DNA of 64,000 nucleotides. Source: Anthostomella pinea. Taxonomy: Eukaryota; Ascomycota; Sordariomycetes; Xylariales; Xylariaceae. Positions 48,009 to 59,900 of this stretch are shown here, piece after piece. The position numbers and the translations under genes are program-made. The stretch's first letter is position 1. The number at the start of each line of letters is the position of its first letter. The stretch lies in assembly GCA_963556695.1 (NCBI GenBank), contig CAUWAG010000012.1, positions 3,348,001 through 3,412,000 of the forward strand. The letters are read 5' to 3'. The notes under the pieces are model-generated. The model had not been told where the DNA came from. It saw nothing but the letters and a program-made list of their open reading frames with translations, and searched no databases.

Positions 48009-49076
48009 AAACTCGCTCATGTTTGATTCAACCTCCTTTTATATGTCATTGTGTGCTCATACACGGGCCTAGTGGTATTCGGAGTTTGGCCCTGGGAAAG
48101 AAGAGCTGTGTAAATCCAATCATGAGCGCGATAAAGAGCCACGTGCTTTATGACGGGTACAACCAACCGTGCCTACACGTGCTTGGCCCGTTGAGGCATC
48201 GTGTCTTTAAATTTCAGTGGCTTTGCCCTATCGGCACCGTGCGTCGCCTCTAGTGTTGTACGTTGTATATTGAGTGGTCGTCATTCACTAGACTCTATCT
48301 CCACCTCCTAGGCACGATGGCTACGAGGAAATCTGCCCCTATTGCAGCTTCAGAGTACACCGTCACATGTGTGGATGCTCGCAACTGTGTCTTAGACCCG
48401 AGATCTGGCATAGATATGCAGCTTTTCGTCGTAAACACTTCATAGCTGGCGTTGTTCAACGAATGGAATACGTCTATGGCGGTAGTTTGATGTACAACGT
48501 CACTTCTATCCCGAGACATTTGGTCTCACATGCTAGTGACTATAAAATATAATCCCAGCGTATTTCGAGCGTCTGCTATGCGTTGGGGTCTCGTAAGGTA
48601 CAACGCGACATGCACAGGCCTAGCATCCTCCCCGGCTCTGGACCTTTGTGGTGCGATCGCTAGCCTTCCACAGGTTCATGGAACGAGGATTCCATGCAAT
48701 GGGCCACGTGCTCTCAAGAAGCACGCCGCTCTCATGACCCACTTGAGTAGAGCAGCAACTAATTTTGACATAAAGAACAGGGTTAGGGTTAGGGTTAGGT
48801 CCAGTGGTGGGGGTAGGGTTTAGGCTACAATAAACCAATTTCACAGCATGGTTCAAACTGTAGTTTAGAAGATGAAATTTTGCCTCTGTTCAATCACCCA
48901 CTTTCTGTCTGGCTCTGGATCTCGGCTGGCAGACTGCACTAGGGAGGCAACTGTGGGTAACAATGGTTAGAGCATAGCACGAGTTCAGGACGACCATAAG
49001 ATCAAGGACATATGTCCCACATAACAATTCTGCTGTCATACAATGTCTCTCTCGGGTCTCAACCCCTGTCCCTAAA
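48009..49076. other. Intergenic region with interstitial telomere-like repeat
   Basis: No supported gene. Shared 3' region of SDR1 (plus) and the oxygenase (minus). It contains three tandem TTAGGG units (48780-48799). Confidence 0.6.
48780..48799 (+). repeat. Interstitial telomeric repeat (TTAGGG)3
   Basis: GGGTTAGGGTTAGGGTTAGG, followed about 12 bp later by a looser GGGTAGGGTTTAGG. TTAGGG is the canonical telomere unit of filamentous ascomycetes. Confidence 0.9.
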
Positions 49077-50335
49077 TCAGACCGCCGCCCGTGCCTGAGC
49101 ACTCATAACAGTCTCAGTCCCCTGCCCCTTCTCCCAGTCGCCCTCCTTGAAGCTGTCCGACCTGCCAGCCATAGCCCTCCTCAGCGCCCACTCCTTAAAC
49201 GTGGGGTACAGCGTGGCCGCATCCGCAGGCACAACCTTCCTGCCGAGCGGCTTGAGCGGAACGTTGTGATTCGGGCGGGTGAAGTACGCCAGGCTGTAGC
49301 GGGTGTGCTTCGCCTGATCGCCGGGAGGGTTTGAAACCCGGTGGATGGTGCTCTTCAGCTCGCCGTCGGACCACTTGACGAATGCATCGCCTAGGTTGAA
49401 GAGAGCCATCCCGGGTTCCGGCTTGACGTACTTCCAGCCGGCTTCTTCTCCGGGGGCGACAAGGTTCTCTGGGACAAAAATCTGGAGCCCGCCCAGCATG
49501 TTGAACAACACGGTCAGGGTGCCCCAGTCAGTGCTACGAGTATGTCAGCAAGATGCAAAAGCAAGTGTTCGGGGGCCAGTTAGCAAACTCACTGCGGCTG
49601 GAGGTTCACATGGGCATTCTCAGGCTTGGGCGGGCACTTCAGCAGGCGAACATGGCTGCCGGAGTTGTTGCTGTGACTGTGCAGCTTCGGCAGGAAGTCC
49701 TTGCTTTCCGGCCCAAGCCCAAGGACGGCAGAGAAGATAAGTAGGAACCTATCTGTGACAATCTTGCCCAGGTCGATGAACTCTTGAAGCTGGGCCATCT
49801 TGTTGTTGATCACGTCGTTGTAGACGGCGCGCGAGCGGCCGTTGCCCTCGATGTCACCGCAGCCGATCCAGTACTGCTCGTTGTTGTCGCGGGTACCTTC
49901 TTTATCCACGACGGAGGCCCCCAAGCCCTTGTATCTGCGGGATGGGTTAGTTCTGCTTCATAACAGTAACCATGACGGCGCGGGCGGTGGTGACCCAACT
50001 TACCCAAGTAAAGTGTCACCATGCTTGAGGAAGCTATCAGCAAGCTTCGTCTCAGCCGGCAAGTCGAACGTCTCTTCGGCCAAGGCAAACATATTGTCAG
50101 CGGCGGCGAGAAACCGCTGGCCGATCTCGGACTCTCGGAGATCAACGCGGAAGAACCCAATGTCTCTGGCAGACTTGATGACCTTGGAGATCTCATCGAT
50201 GTCACCCTCTAAAATCTTCTTATGGGAGATGTTAGAGATGTGTGCGACTGGTAGGTCTGCGGGAAACGCCGGTCTTTCTCTCGAGCTGGGGCTATTGAAG
50301 CCATTGGGAGCTGAGTCAGGACTGATGGATCCCAT
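49077..50335 (-). CDS. 2-oxoglutarate/Fe(II)-dependent oxygenase
   Basis: Non-haem iron oxygenase of 376 residues, isopenicillin-N-synthase-like, catalysing hydroxylation, desaturation or ring formation with O2 and 2-oxoglutarate. Three exons: 50335-50004, 49934-49593 and 49533-49077, with introns of 69 nt (GTAAGT...CGCAG) and 59 nt (GTGAGT...CGTAG). The DIOX_N-like N-terminal half contains ARDIGFFRV. The iron ligands are H225 and D227 (HTDWGTLTVLF) and H289 (KSTIHRVSNPPG). The 2-oxoglutarate-binding Arg is R303 in HTRYSLAYF. The second intron splits the codon of H225. It has no signal peptide and is presumably cytosolic. It is divergent to SDR2 across 574 bp and is the only oxidative tailoring enzyme visible in the cluster. 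The site of oxidation on the polyketide cannot be told. Confidence 0.92.
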
Positions 50336-50909
50336 TTTGAATCGCAGCGGGTGGATTATTGGACCAATGTGAGGAAGGACTAAGATGGGATAGAGAATGT
50401 CCTCTCTTAGATGAGTATAGATCTTAAAAGTGCCTTTGCTGATAGACCTATAATTGCAAGTTAGGTCATCATCTCATCAACCTGTATCATGGGCATCAAA
50501 CGATGATCGAACCATCTTCGGCTTCGTCGGTTGCTCGGCCATGGCGGATGAAAATCATGTCGTACAAGCGGAAGGGTTATTTGTCTTCAATCCGAACTGT
50601 CAAGTTACCGAACGTGAAGCTGAACCTGCCATCGGGCCGGGCGTCGGGTAGAGATGTGGGACCCGATCCTCCCGGGAGATCCGAAAATGGCAATCCCGAA
50701 TCGGTAACAATCCAGCCGAGCATGCTCATTACTGTCATCACGAACTCGTCTGAGTGGCGTATTATGGCGTATCATCACGGGTATTCGCTTTTTATGGTAC
50801 TGTTCAATTCCGTGTGCACAAACCCCCAGGCACTCGTTTAAGGGTTAGATAGATAGCTCATGCGGGCAGATTCACAAGCGATTTCATTATCATTACCCTA
50901 CTATCAACC
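50336..50909. promoter_or_regulatory. Shared divergent promoter of the oxygenase and SDR2 genes
   Basis: 574 bp between head-to-head ATGs. It contains CCAAT at 50362-50366 and several CGG half-sites (CGG-N6-CGG and CGG-N5-CGG between about 50519 and 50545). ATCCGAAA and ATCCCGAATCGG lie near 50679-50703. The exact CGG-N5-CCG palindrome of the two other cluster promoters was not found here. Confidence 0.55.
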
Positions 50910-51952
50910 ATGTCGTCTCTCGATGCAGCGAAGCTTTTCTCCGTTGATGGGCTTGTCGCGGTTGTGACTGGCGGTGGAACAGGCATTGGGTTGATGATCG
51001 CTCGAGCTCTTGAACACAACGGTGCCAAAGTCTACATTCTGGGCCGCCGAGAGGAAGTTCTGAAGACTGCAGCCAAGCAGAATGCGGTAAGTCTCGGCAT
51101 CACGATTGTCGAGGAAACAGGGCATCTCTGACATGTTTAGATCCATGGAAACATCATACCGCTCGTGGCGGACGTGACTGACAAATCATCTCTGGATGCT
51201 GTCGTCTCACAGATCAGCAAGGAGACGGGGTACATAAACCTCCTGGTCAACAATGCTGGGACTCTCGGTCGCAGACACAACGCGATTTCCCGCCCGCCGC
51301 CTTTCGACAACCTCCCGGGCCAGTTTGTCCACAAGAACAACGAAGACGACCTCAGCACTGTCGACGGGATTCGCGATTTCCTCTGGAAAGACGAAGTCTC
51401 CGACTGGGACAACACGCTCCGGACGAACGTCAGCGGCGTCTGGTTTCCCAGTATCGCCATGCTCGGGCTTCTAAACAAGGGCAACGAGAAGCAAAACGTC
51501 GTGCAGAAAAGCCAGATTGTAACGATTGGCAGCGTCGGGGCGTTCATCAGGATCTTGGGCACTTCGTTCACCTACAACCCCAGCAAGGCAGCGGCCAACC
51601 ACCTTGCGAAGATGATGGCTACCAACTTCGTGCAGTGGGGGATCAGATCGGTATGATGACTTCCGCCCTTTCCCCATCTAGCAGGCGATACTAACGAGAA
51701 TCCTAGAACGTCATTGCGCCAGGTGTTTTCCCATCCGAGATGTCCGTCGGGACGGGAAAACTGGACGAAAACAACAGGAACCATATTCCCATGGCTATTC
51801 CCGTCGAAGAGATTCCTTTGGGCAAGGTTGGGGACGAGGAGGACATAGCAGCAGCAATCCTGTTCCTGGCTGGCAAGGGAGGGAAGTACATGAATGGGAA
51901 TGTTGTAGTCACCGATGGTGGGCGTCTTGGCATTGGTCCCGCTGTGTACTAA
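50910..51952 (+). CDS. Short-chain dehydrogenase/reductase (SDR2)
   Basis: Classical SDR oxidoreductase of 310 residues in three exons: 50910-51086, 51141-51650 and 51707-51952 (introns of 54 and 56 nt with canonical signals). The cofactor motif TGGGTGIG is at residues 20-27, followed by ILGRREEVL, which favours NADP. VADVTD, LLVNNAG (NNAG 96-99), IVTIGSVGAF and Y204-x3-K208 (YNPSKAA) complete the fold and active site. NVIAPGVFPSEM and the C-terminal VVVTDGGRLG are also typical. Residues 100-130 form an insert relative to minimal SDRs. It resembles fungal rhamnolipid-biosynthesis-type (RhlG-like) 3-oxoacyl reductases in motif style, which would suit a beta-keto or ketone substrate derived from the polyketide. 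That role is inferred from its place in the cluster. Confidence 0.92.
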
Positions 51953-52502
51953 ACTTCCTCGAGATAGAGGTGGGAGAGTCGAACGTCGTTAGGGTGCGCA
52001 TAATAGAATTTGGAATTGAACTCGAATCATGAAAGATAAATCTGACGTACTGGTGTTGTGCAACAAAGGCTGATATGGTGGGTTCTTGGGTCGTTGGAAC
52101 AGGAGAAGAGTGGCCCGCTACCCAGGTAGGATCAACATTGGCTGGTGGTGGTGGGCGATCGTGCTTGGATGACAAGGCCCCCACGTGGGAGTGTGGTGAT
52201 GCATGGGCACACGGGCATGAGGCGAAAATTAGGGTTGTAAATCTTTACTTTAAGGAGATGGTGTTGCGTTCAGCTGCATGAGACAAAAATAGGTGCCGTG
52301 TTGTACTTGGAACGGGCATGCATCACGCTTCTCTACTGAGCCCTCTTGAGTTAGGTAAGTATTTATGAGCGGTACACGTTGAGAAGTTGAAGCATGTCAA
52401 AGTTTGGTAAGTACCAATGGCGGTAACATTGCCGAGAGATCTATATAGATAAGATACATGTAAATGAGCCAAACAACACCGATTCTGTCCCGCCATTCAA
52501 GC
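51953..52502. other. Convergent intergenic region
   Basis: 3' regions of SDR2 (plus) and the FSH1 hydrolase (minus). No supported gene or repeat. AGATCTATATAGATAAG at 52438-52454 is partly palindromic. Confidence 0.6.
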
Positions 52503-53150
52503 TCAAAAGTCGCTATCGACGTCCAACACCTCTCTCAAGAACCGCGACAGCGCTTGTGCCGTCATCTTAGTCGCAGGAACTCGGTGGAAACCCGAGCCCC
52601 GATACACGATGACTCTATCATCGGGATCCTCGCATCTCCTCACCAAGCGGAAGCAGCGTTCTTCGGCCATGACCGGGTCGGTGGAACTGATGAAGTGGAA
52701 GATCGGCGTCTTGATCTTCTGCGCATAGTACTTCTGCAGACGCGCGTCGTCCTCGTGGTATCCGCTGTACGAGACGACGAGCTGGAGCGGCCGGTGTGAG
52801 GTGGTGAAGTTCGAAGGACGCGCGAACCTTGGTCTCTCCAGGAAGGCGGCGACCAGCGGGCCAACGCTGCCGCCTTGGGAGAAACCGACAATGCCGACAA
52901 ATGGACCTTCCTTGTCGAGGATGTTTGAGAGGTAGCTGAATGTCTCAATCTCGGTTGTGGTAGGGTCGGTGGGCCACCATGCGTATGTTGGCTCGTTTGA
53001 AGCTGTTGGAACTGACGGGAATGGGGCCGAGGGATAGAAGAAGTCGACTTCTTCGCCGAGTGCCTGTTCGAAAATGGCTTTCAAAAACAGCGTCTCGGAC
53101 TGCATGATCTCAGCCGACTGCTGGTAGCCATGGAGGCAGAGAAACTTCAT
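52503..53150 (-). CDS. FSH1-family serine hydrolase, likely polyketide-releasing thioesterase
   Basis: Intronless alpha/beta-hydrolase of 215 residues. The start MKFLCLHGYQQSAEIMQ is the conserved first strand and oxyanion region of the FSH1 family. The catalytic triad is readable: S91 in GIVGFSQGG, D158 in FISSTDPVM and H189 in GSGFHRVP. Small FSH1 hydrolases of this length encoded beside HR-PKSs (LovG in the lovastatin cluster is the known example) cleave the finished chain from the carrier protein. Here the adjacent PKS ends at its ACP with no thioesterase, and this gene lies divergent to it across 840 bp, so the same job is the natural inference. Other substrates (lactone or ester) remain possible. 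No targeting signal seen. Confidence 0.92.
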   Translation of the reverse strand: MKFLCLHGYQQSAEIMQSETLFLKAIFEQALGEEVDFFYPSAPFPSVPTASNEPTYAWWPTDPTTTEIETFSYLSNILDKEGPFVGIVGFSQGGSVGPLVAAFLERPRFARPSNFTTSHRPLQLVVSYSGYHEDDARLQKYYAQKIKTPIFHFISSTDPVMAEERCFRLVRRCEDPDDRVIVYRGSGFHRVPATKMTAQALSRFLREVLDVDSDF

Positions 53151-53990
53151 TTTGGGCTATGGATACAGTATGTAGTAGATGTCAGGGGGCTTGGTCGTCT
53201 TGATCGCACGCAATCTGTTTGTGACGAGTTCCTTGGTAGATAGTAGGTATCGCTTCATAGCATCAGTCAGTGCCTCATATGAACATGTCTATCGGCGCTT
53301 CAAATGCCATTTGGAATCCTCGGCTACTTGCAAGCCACACCGGCGATTGGGCGTCCGGTTGTCGGTGCTGCATGGATGACCGATGCATGCTTACCGCGTT
53401 ACCGTCGGGTTTAGTTGCTTACTGTTGCTTCTGGAACACGCCTCCTACACGCCCACGTTCCGAGCACGTGGCAGGGGATCCAATCCCACTCGGCTACATG
53501 TTTCGGGTGAGCCGACTACCAACCACTTCCGCGAGCCGCCAGTGTGCTTGTCACGTCGCGTGCTTACATGATACATCCACCGAGAATGGCACTTCACATT
53601 CCACGGATACGCACTGGAGCCGCAAGAAGTTCTGTACGTCGGTAATAGTTCAACGGCGCAGAGGCAAGACGAGCACAACGGGCTCGGCTCTAGTCTTATC
53701 ACGAACCCGGAGACGGCCCGGACCCGCCAGGGTCGTTGTTTGTAAGGCTCGCATTTGAAATCCGGTTCATCGCGTCGCACAAGGCTATACATTCGGGTAG
53801 CATATCAGTATATAGAAGCAATCCAATGTCAAAGAACTTCTCTCTGCGTTCCTCTCCAAGCAGTTCCTTGAACCCTTGAGACCCATCACTTCATTCTTCA
53901 CGTAGCTCTGTTGCGAGACTCTCCTTGGCAGGTTCCACTGCTCGTGCAACAGCCATCCCGCAGCTACACCATCATCTGACATCAGACAAG
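53151..53990. promoter_or_regulatory. Shared divergent promoter of the FSH1 hydrolase and the PKS
   Basis: 840 bp between head-to-head ATGs. Toward the PKS there is a TATATA box (53809-53814) and CCAAT (53823-53827), about 165-180 bp before the start. A CACGTG lies at 53465-53470, and CGG-N5-CCG (CGGGTGAGCCG) at 53504-53514 has the same spacing as in the MFS/SDR1 promoter. Confidence 0.6.
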
Positions 53991-56900
53991 ATGGCTCCCT
54001 TCCTTGGCAACCCGACTGGTTCGAGTGACAACTCAGGGCCAAGCTCAAGGAACCGTACACCTCCCAATGAGGTCACGACCGGGTACAATGGCTCCGAACC
54101 CATAGCCATTGTAGGAATGGGTACGCATACCTCATCAGTCTACTCTCGTGACTGAAACTAACACCTGTTGACAGCGTGTCGTTTCCCTGGCCAGTCCGAT
54201 ACCCCAGCAGACTTCTGGGAGATGCTTGTACAGCAGAGATCAGGATACTCAGAGCCCCCATCCTCAAGGTTCAACATCAACGGTTTCCATTCGGAGAAGT
54301 CCAACACCGGCTCGCTGGGTCCCCGAGGCGGGTACTTCATCTCCGAAGATGTGTACAACTTTGACCCGCCATTCTTTGGCATCACACAGACGGAGGCCAC
54401 AGTCATGGATCCCCAGCAGAGGAAGCTCCTCGAGTGCGTTTACGAAGCATTCGAGGCCGGAGGCATCCCGCTAGACAGTGTCTCTGGCAAGAACATCGGT
54501 GCCTACGTTGGTAACTTCACCATCGACTATGGCATGATGGCTCTCAGAGACATGGAGTACCCAAAGCCGTACAGCATGACTGGGCACGGCAACACCATTC
54601 TGAGTAACAGAGTCAGTTACGTATTTAACCTTTGTGGTCCTAGGTTAGTAGTCGCCCATTCCAAGTATTGCGAGGAGTACTAAAGCCCAACAGTTTTACC
54701 ATTGATACCGCTTGCTCATCTTCGATGTACGCCACTCACATGGCTTGCCGGGCACTTGCAAGCGGCGAGGTCAATGGAGCAATCGTTGGTGGCACCAACC
54801 TCATCCTCGACGCCGCCGTCCAAATGGCAGTTGACAAGATGGGTGTTCTTTCGCACAGTAAGTTCACTCGCGTTGCAATCACCTGGAAAGCACGCTAACT
54901 TCGCAACCCAGCCTCAACATGTCATACCTTTGACGCCTCCGCCGATGGTTACGGCCGAGCCGAGGGCATCGGAGCGTTGTACCTGAAGAGGCTCTCCGAT
55001 GCCATCCGCGACGGCGACCCGATCCGGGGAGTCATCAGAGGTACTGCCGCCAATGCAAACGGAAAGACTAGCGGTATCACGCAACCCAGCGCTGTTGGGC
55101 AAGAAGCGGTCATCCGTACAGCTTATGCCTTCGCGGGCGATCTCAACCCCGATGAGACGTCTTACTTCGAGTGCCACGGTACAGGCACACCCGTCGGCGA
55201 TCCAATTGAATTACGTGGCATCACCAACATGTTTTTGAAGGATAGTAAGAGGGACTCGCTGTTGATCGGGGCCGTGAAGACGAATGTTGGTCACGCGGAA
55301 GCTGCCAGTGCCATGGCGAGTATCATGAAGGTCGTGCTCGCTATGGAGCTTGGAACGATCCCCGCCAGCATTGGCGTGAAGAACTACAATCCCAAGAGTA
55401 AGTACCCCATTCTGATGAATGTTCTCACTCCAAGGATGGCATCACTGACGGTGTCGCAGTCGATTTCTCAAATGGCCGTCTGCAGGTGGTGAAAGACACT
55501 CTGGAATGGCCAACCGGATACGGTGTTCGACGTGCGTCGGTCAACTCATTCGGCTATGGCGGCGCCAACGCCCATGCTATCATCGAATCATCAGAGTCGT
55601 ATCTTCCCGGCTACAGATCGTTCAAGAAGCGTGGCACCGCAAGCAATTCAATCACCCAAGCTGCCCCTCAAGCCCCGACTGGCGGCCGCAACAGCCGCGC
55701 CCTCAACGTCCACGAACGCACTCAATTCCTCCTCCCCTTCTCAGCCCAAGACTTCCCAAGTCTCAAGGCCAACGTGGAAAGACACCGGGAGGTCGCGTCA
55801 CAATACGAGCTGCTCGACTTGGCCTTCACGCTGGGGACACGACGCTCGTTCTTCTTCAACCGCGGTTACGCCATCGCTTCGGCCGACACTGTAGCGGAGA
55901 ACCTGGACCCGGACGAGATGACCTTCGGAAAGCGCGGAAGCGGCGCAAGGATTGCCTTCATCTTCACGGGCCAGGGCGCGCAGACAGCACAGATGGGCAA
56001 GGAGCTCATGGAGTCCATCCCGAGCTACCTCAAGAGCATTCGAGACATGGACAACACCCTCCAGAGCCTCGGAGAGGACGCGCCGACTTGGACCATCGAG
56101 GAGGCTCTCCTCGAACCTAAGGCGACCAGCTCTATCGACCAGGTCCACCTGTCCCAGCCGATCTGCACCGCTGTCCAGGTCGCACTGGTCAAGCTCCTCC
56201 GGGAATGGGGCGTCACGCCGTTGGCTTGTGTCGGTCACTCCTCCGGCGAGATCGCCGCCGCTTACGCCGCTGGCACCATCACGGACACGCAGGCTATCCT
56301 CGCTGCTTACTTTCGCGGTGTCGCGGTGGACCAGCTGACTCAGCGGGGCACCATGCTGGCTGTCGGTCTTGGGCCAGAAGAGGCCCAGCCGTACCTGGAA
56401 GAGGGCATCCGCATCGCTTGCTACAACTCCCCGCAGAGTGTGACTCTCAGTGGCGATGAAGACGCTGCCGCAAACGTCAAGGCCAAGCTCGAAGCCGACG
56501 GCGTCTTCGTCCGTGCCCTGAAGACCAGCGGCCGAGCCTACCACTCTCACCACATGAAAGACGTCGGAGCCATCTACGAGGAGCGCGCCAACCACGGATT
56601 CGCCTTCCACGACGCCTTGGAGTTCCCCAAGCAGGACAAGTATGCCGAGCTTCCTCTCTTCGTATCCTCGGTCACCGGCGAGCTCAAGCTCAACTTCCAG
56701 CCCGGGCCGGGGTACTGGAGGGAGAACCTCGAGTCGCCCGTCCGGTTTACGCAGGCTCTGACTCGCGTGACCGAGATCGAGGGCCTGGGTATCAATCACA
56801 TCGTGGAGATCGGTCCCCATTCCGCCTTGGCCGGTCCTGTACGACAGCTTCGCGACAAGCTTGGGATGAGCTCCCGGGACCTCGAGTACACAGCCACGCT

Positions 56901-59900
56901 GTCTCGCGGCGAGAACTCGGTCACCCGTCTGCTCGATCTTGCCGGAGCGCTGTTCATCAAGGGCTACCCCATTGACCTAGCCCGTGTCAACTCGATTGAG
57001 GATCAAGATAGGCAGGGAACCATCACCCTGCGAAAGGGTGTGCCGTTGGTCGACCTCCCGCGGTACTCATGGAACTACAGCGCTGGTCCGCTGCGCGCCA
57101 AGCACCGTATCAACATGGACTTCCAGAACCGCAAGTTCTCCCGACACGACCTTCTGGGCAGCCTGCTCCCGGGTGTCATTCGGGACCAAGCGCAATGGCG
57201 TAACATGCTCGACATCCACGACCTGCCCTGGCTAGAGCAGCACAGGCTTGGTCCGCAACCCGTGCTGCCCGCAACTGGCTACATCGGGATTGCAGTGGAA
57301 GCTGCACGGCAGTTCTTCCACGACAAAGTCCAGTTCGAGGGTCCTTTCAAGTACTTCATCCCACGACTTTCCATCAAGTCGGCCCTGACTCTCCCCCCAT
57401 CTGGCACCGCAATCGAGGTCATGACCAGCGTGCGTTTCCAGACCGTCTCAAACGCCGTGTCCTCTACCAACTGGCTCGAGTTCACCATCCAATCCGTTCT
57501 GGAGGGGATTTGGACCGACCACTGTGTCGGTGTCATTGGACGCCAAGCTATTGATGAAATCGTCCCCCTCTTCGACGAAACCAGGCCAAGTGAGCCGCGA
57601 ACTTCTCACACTTGGTATAGAGGATTCGCCAACATAGGGCTCAACTATGGTCCTCCCTTCAATGGATTGAGCAACATCCGAACCGATCCATGGACGAACG
57701 AGTGTGTCACCGACACCAAGTTGCTTCCTACCGACGTGCCCACCGACGACTCTCGCTACATCGTTCACCCCGGAGCCATGGACACATGCCTACAGGCTAT
57801 TCTGATCGGCGCGCACAATGGATCCCTGAAAGGGGCAAACCGATCTTTCATCCCCGTCGACTGGGAGGAAGTCTCGATCTACTCGTATGAAGGCACAGAC
57901 ATGCCGGCTCCGGCCGATGTCAACGGGCAGATTCTTGCCACTGGCGAGTTCACCAGCTTGCGAGCTCTCTGGGGTTCCTTCCAGCTCAGCGGGCCCGACG
58001 GGCGACCGCTGTTTACTGCCAAGAAGGTCAACTCGATCACCTACGCTGAGGACCTCAACAAGAATGTCACTGATGATCGCCACCCCTACCTCCGTGTCGT
58101 CTGGAAGCCCGATGTCGAGACTCTCGAGACGGGCGTCTTGCCCACCGCAGCAACCGACATTGGACGCCCGCTTTCCCTGACGGAGAAGTCTGTCCTAGCT
58201 ACCTGGGCTCGCAACCTCGCAACTGCAGCTCAGGTCTCAAATGACAACGATCCCTCCGTCGCTCGTTTGATCGAAGTCATCTCGGCCTTGAACTTCCCAA
58301 CCGACGCGTACGATGTTGACCACGCCGCATCCGACCTAGGCACCTCAAAGCTGGGTGATAGCTTCTACCGTCTCGAGGCCATCTACGCTGCCATGATGGT
58401 CACCCTGTCGGGTGAGCAGGCTACTGCATCCAGCGTCGCAACACCGCCGGAGGACTCGTTGACTCAGACACTCGACCTGATCGGACACAAGTACCCCGGC
58501 ATGAATATCCTGCAGATCGTCAACTCCGAGGCCGATCTTGCTCGCAAGCTTCCCGCGGTCTTGCAGGGAGACTCCTCGCTCAAGAGGTACAGCTCATTCA
58601 CTTACCTGGCGGCCTCTGATGCTCTCGTAGAGGCTGCCGCTGAAGTCTACCCGGACGGGCGTGACGTGACCGCAGAGAAGGTGACTCTCTTCGAAGATGG
58701 GGAATACCGGGCATTGGAGGGCGTCACTTACAACCTTATTATCTTGCCCGATATTGAGTCCTTTGGTCTTCCAGCTGCCGACGTCTTGAAGGCGGTCCAG
58801 CCTCTACTGAATGAGACTGGACGTATTCTAGTCCATGGTGGTAACCAGACGGGCGCTGCTTTCAATGAGCACTTCTGGGCCGTTCTTGATCTATTTTCCA
58901 GGGAGCTTGGTACTGGCGCTGGTTCAGCCAATACGTCAATGCCATCATGGAAGAGTGCTTTGGATGCTTGGGAGCTCCAAGCCCGAGTCGTTGACCAGGC
59001 CGCATCCGGATGGACGTTGCTGTCAGAGCCGACGTTAAACCCCCAGCCCACCAAAGATATCGTTGTGATATCAAGGGCCAACAGCGTGGGCGTTTCAGAC
59101 TTCTCTGGCGAGCTCGCAAAGGGCGGCTACAAGGTCCATTCCGCTTCATTATCCGACGAGAGCTTCGCTCCGCACCCCGATGCCCTCTACGTCTCGATTG
59201 TAGAGCTGGGGTCCAGCCTATTCAACGGCAATCTCACCGCAACCGAGTTCGCGAACTTGCAATGCCTGGCCGACTCGACGCAGGCAATCTTCTGGCTCAC
59301 CTCGGGTGACTTGCTCGGAAAGGTGGATCCCAACGCAGCCATCGTCCAGGGACTGGGTCGGACCCTCCAGACCGAGTACATCCAGCTCACATTCGTCGCC
59401 ATCGATCTCGACCACTCCGACGCCCAAAAGGCCGCCCAGCAGACACGGCGGGTTCTCGATCGGTTCTCAAAGGAGTCTGAAATCGTCGACAAGGAGTACA
59501 TCGTAAAGGACGACGTGTTCCACATCAGCAGACTGTCCCAAGATGCCGTTCTGGACAAGGAATACGGCGAGATCATCGGCAAGGAGGCGGCGGACGAGGA
59601 GTACGATGCTACCACGCCCATTCGCCTTGACATCGACAAGATTGGCCTCCTGGATACCCTGCACTTCAAGGCAGACGAGCGCGAGCGCATACTTGAATCG
59701 GACGAGGCCGAAGTTGAGGTGAAGGCAGTCGGACTCAACATGAAGGAATACGCAACCTTCCGCGGCAGCTTCCACTCCGAGTCCCTGTCCCACGAAGGCG
59801 CCGGTATAGTTCACCGCGTCGGTTCTGGCGTGACTGATATCAAGGTCGGCGACAAGGTCTGCTGGATGGGCAAGGGCCTATTCGGTAACATCGAGCACTT

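Noticed and set aside
55798..56820. A 340-codon minus-strand open frame
   Set aside because: Antisense shadow of the PKS AT region; no motifs and no start context.
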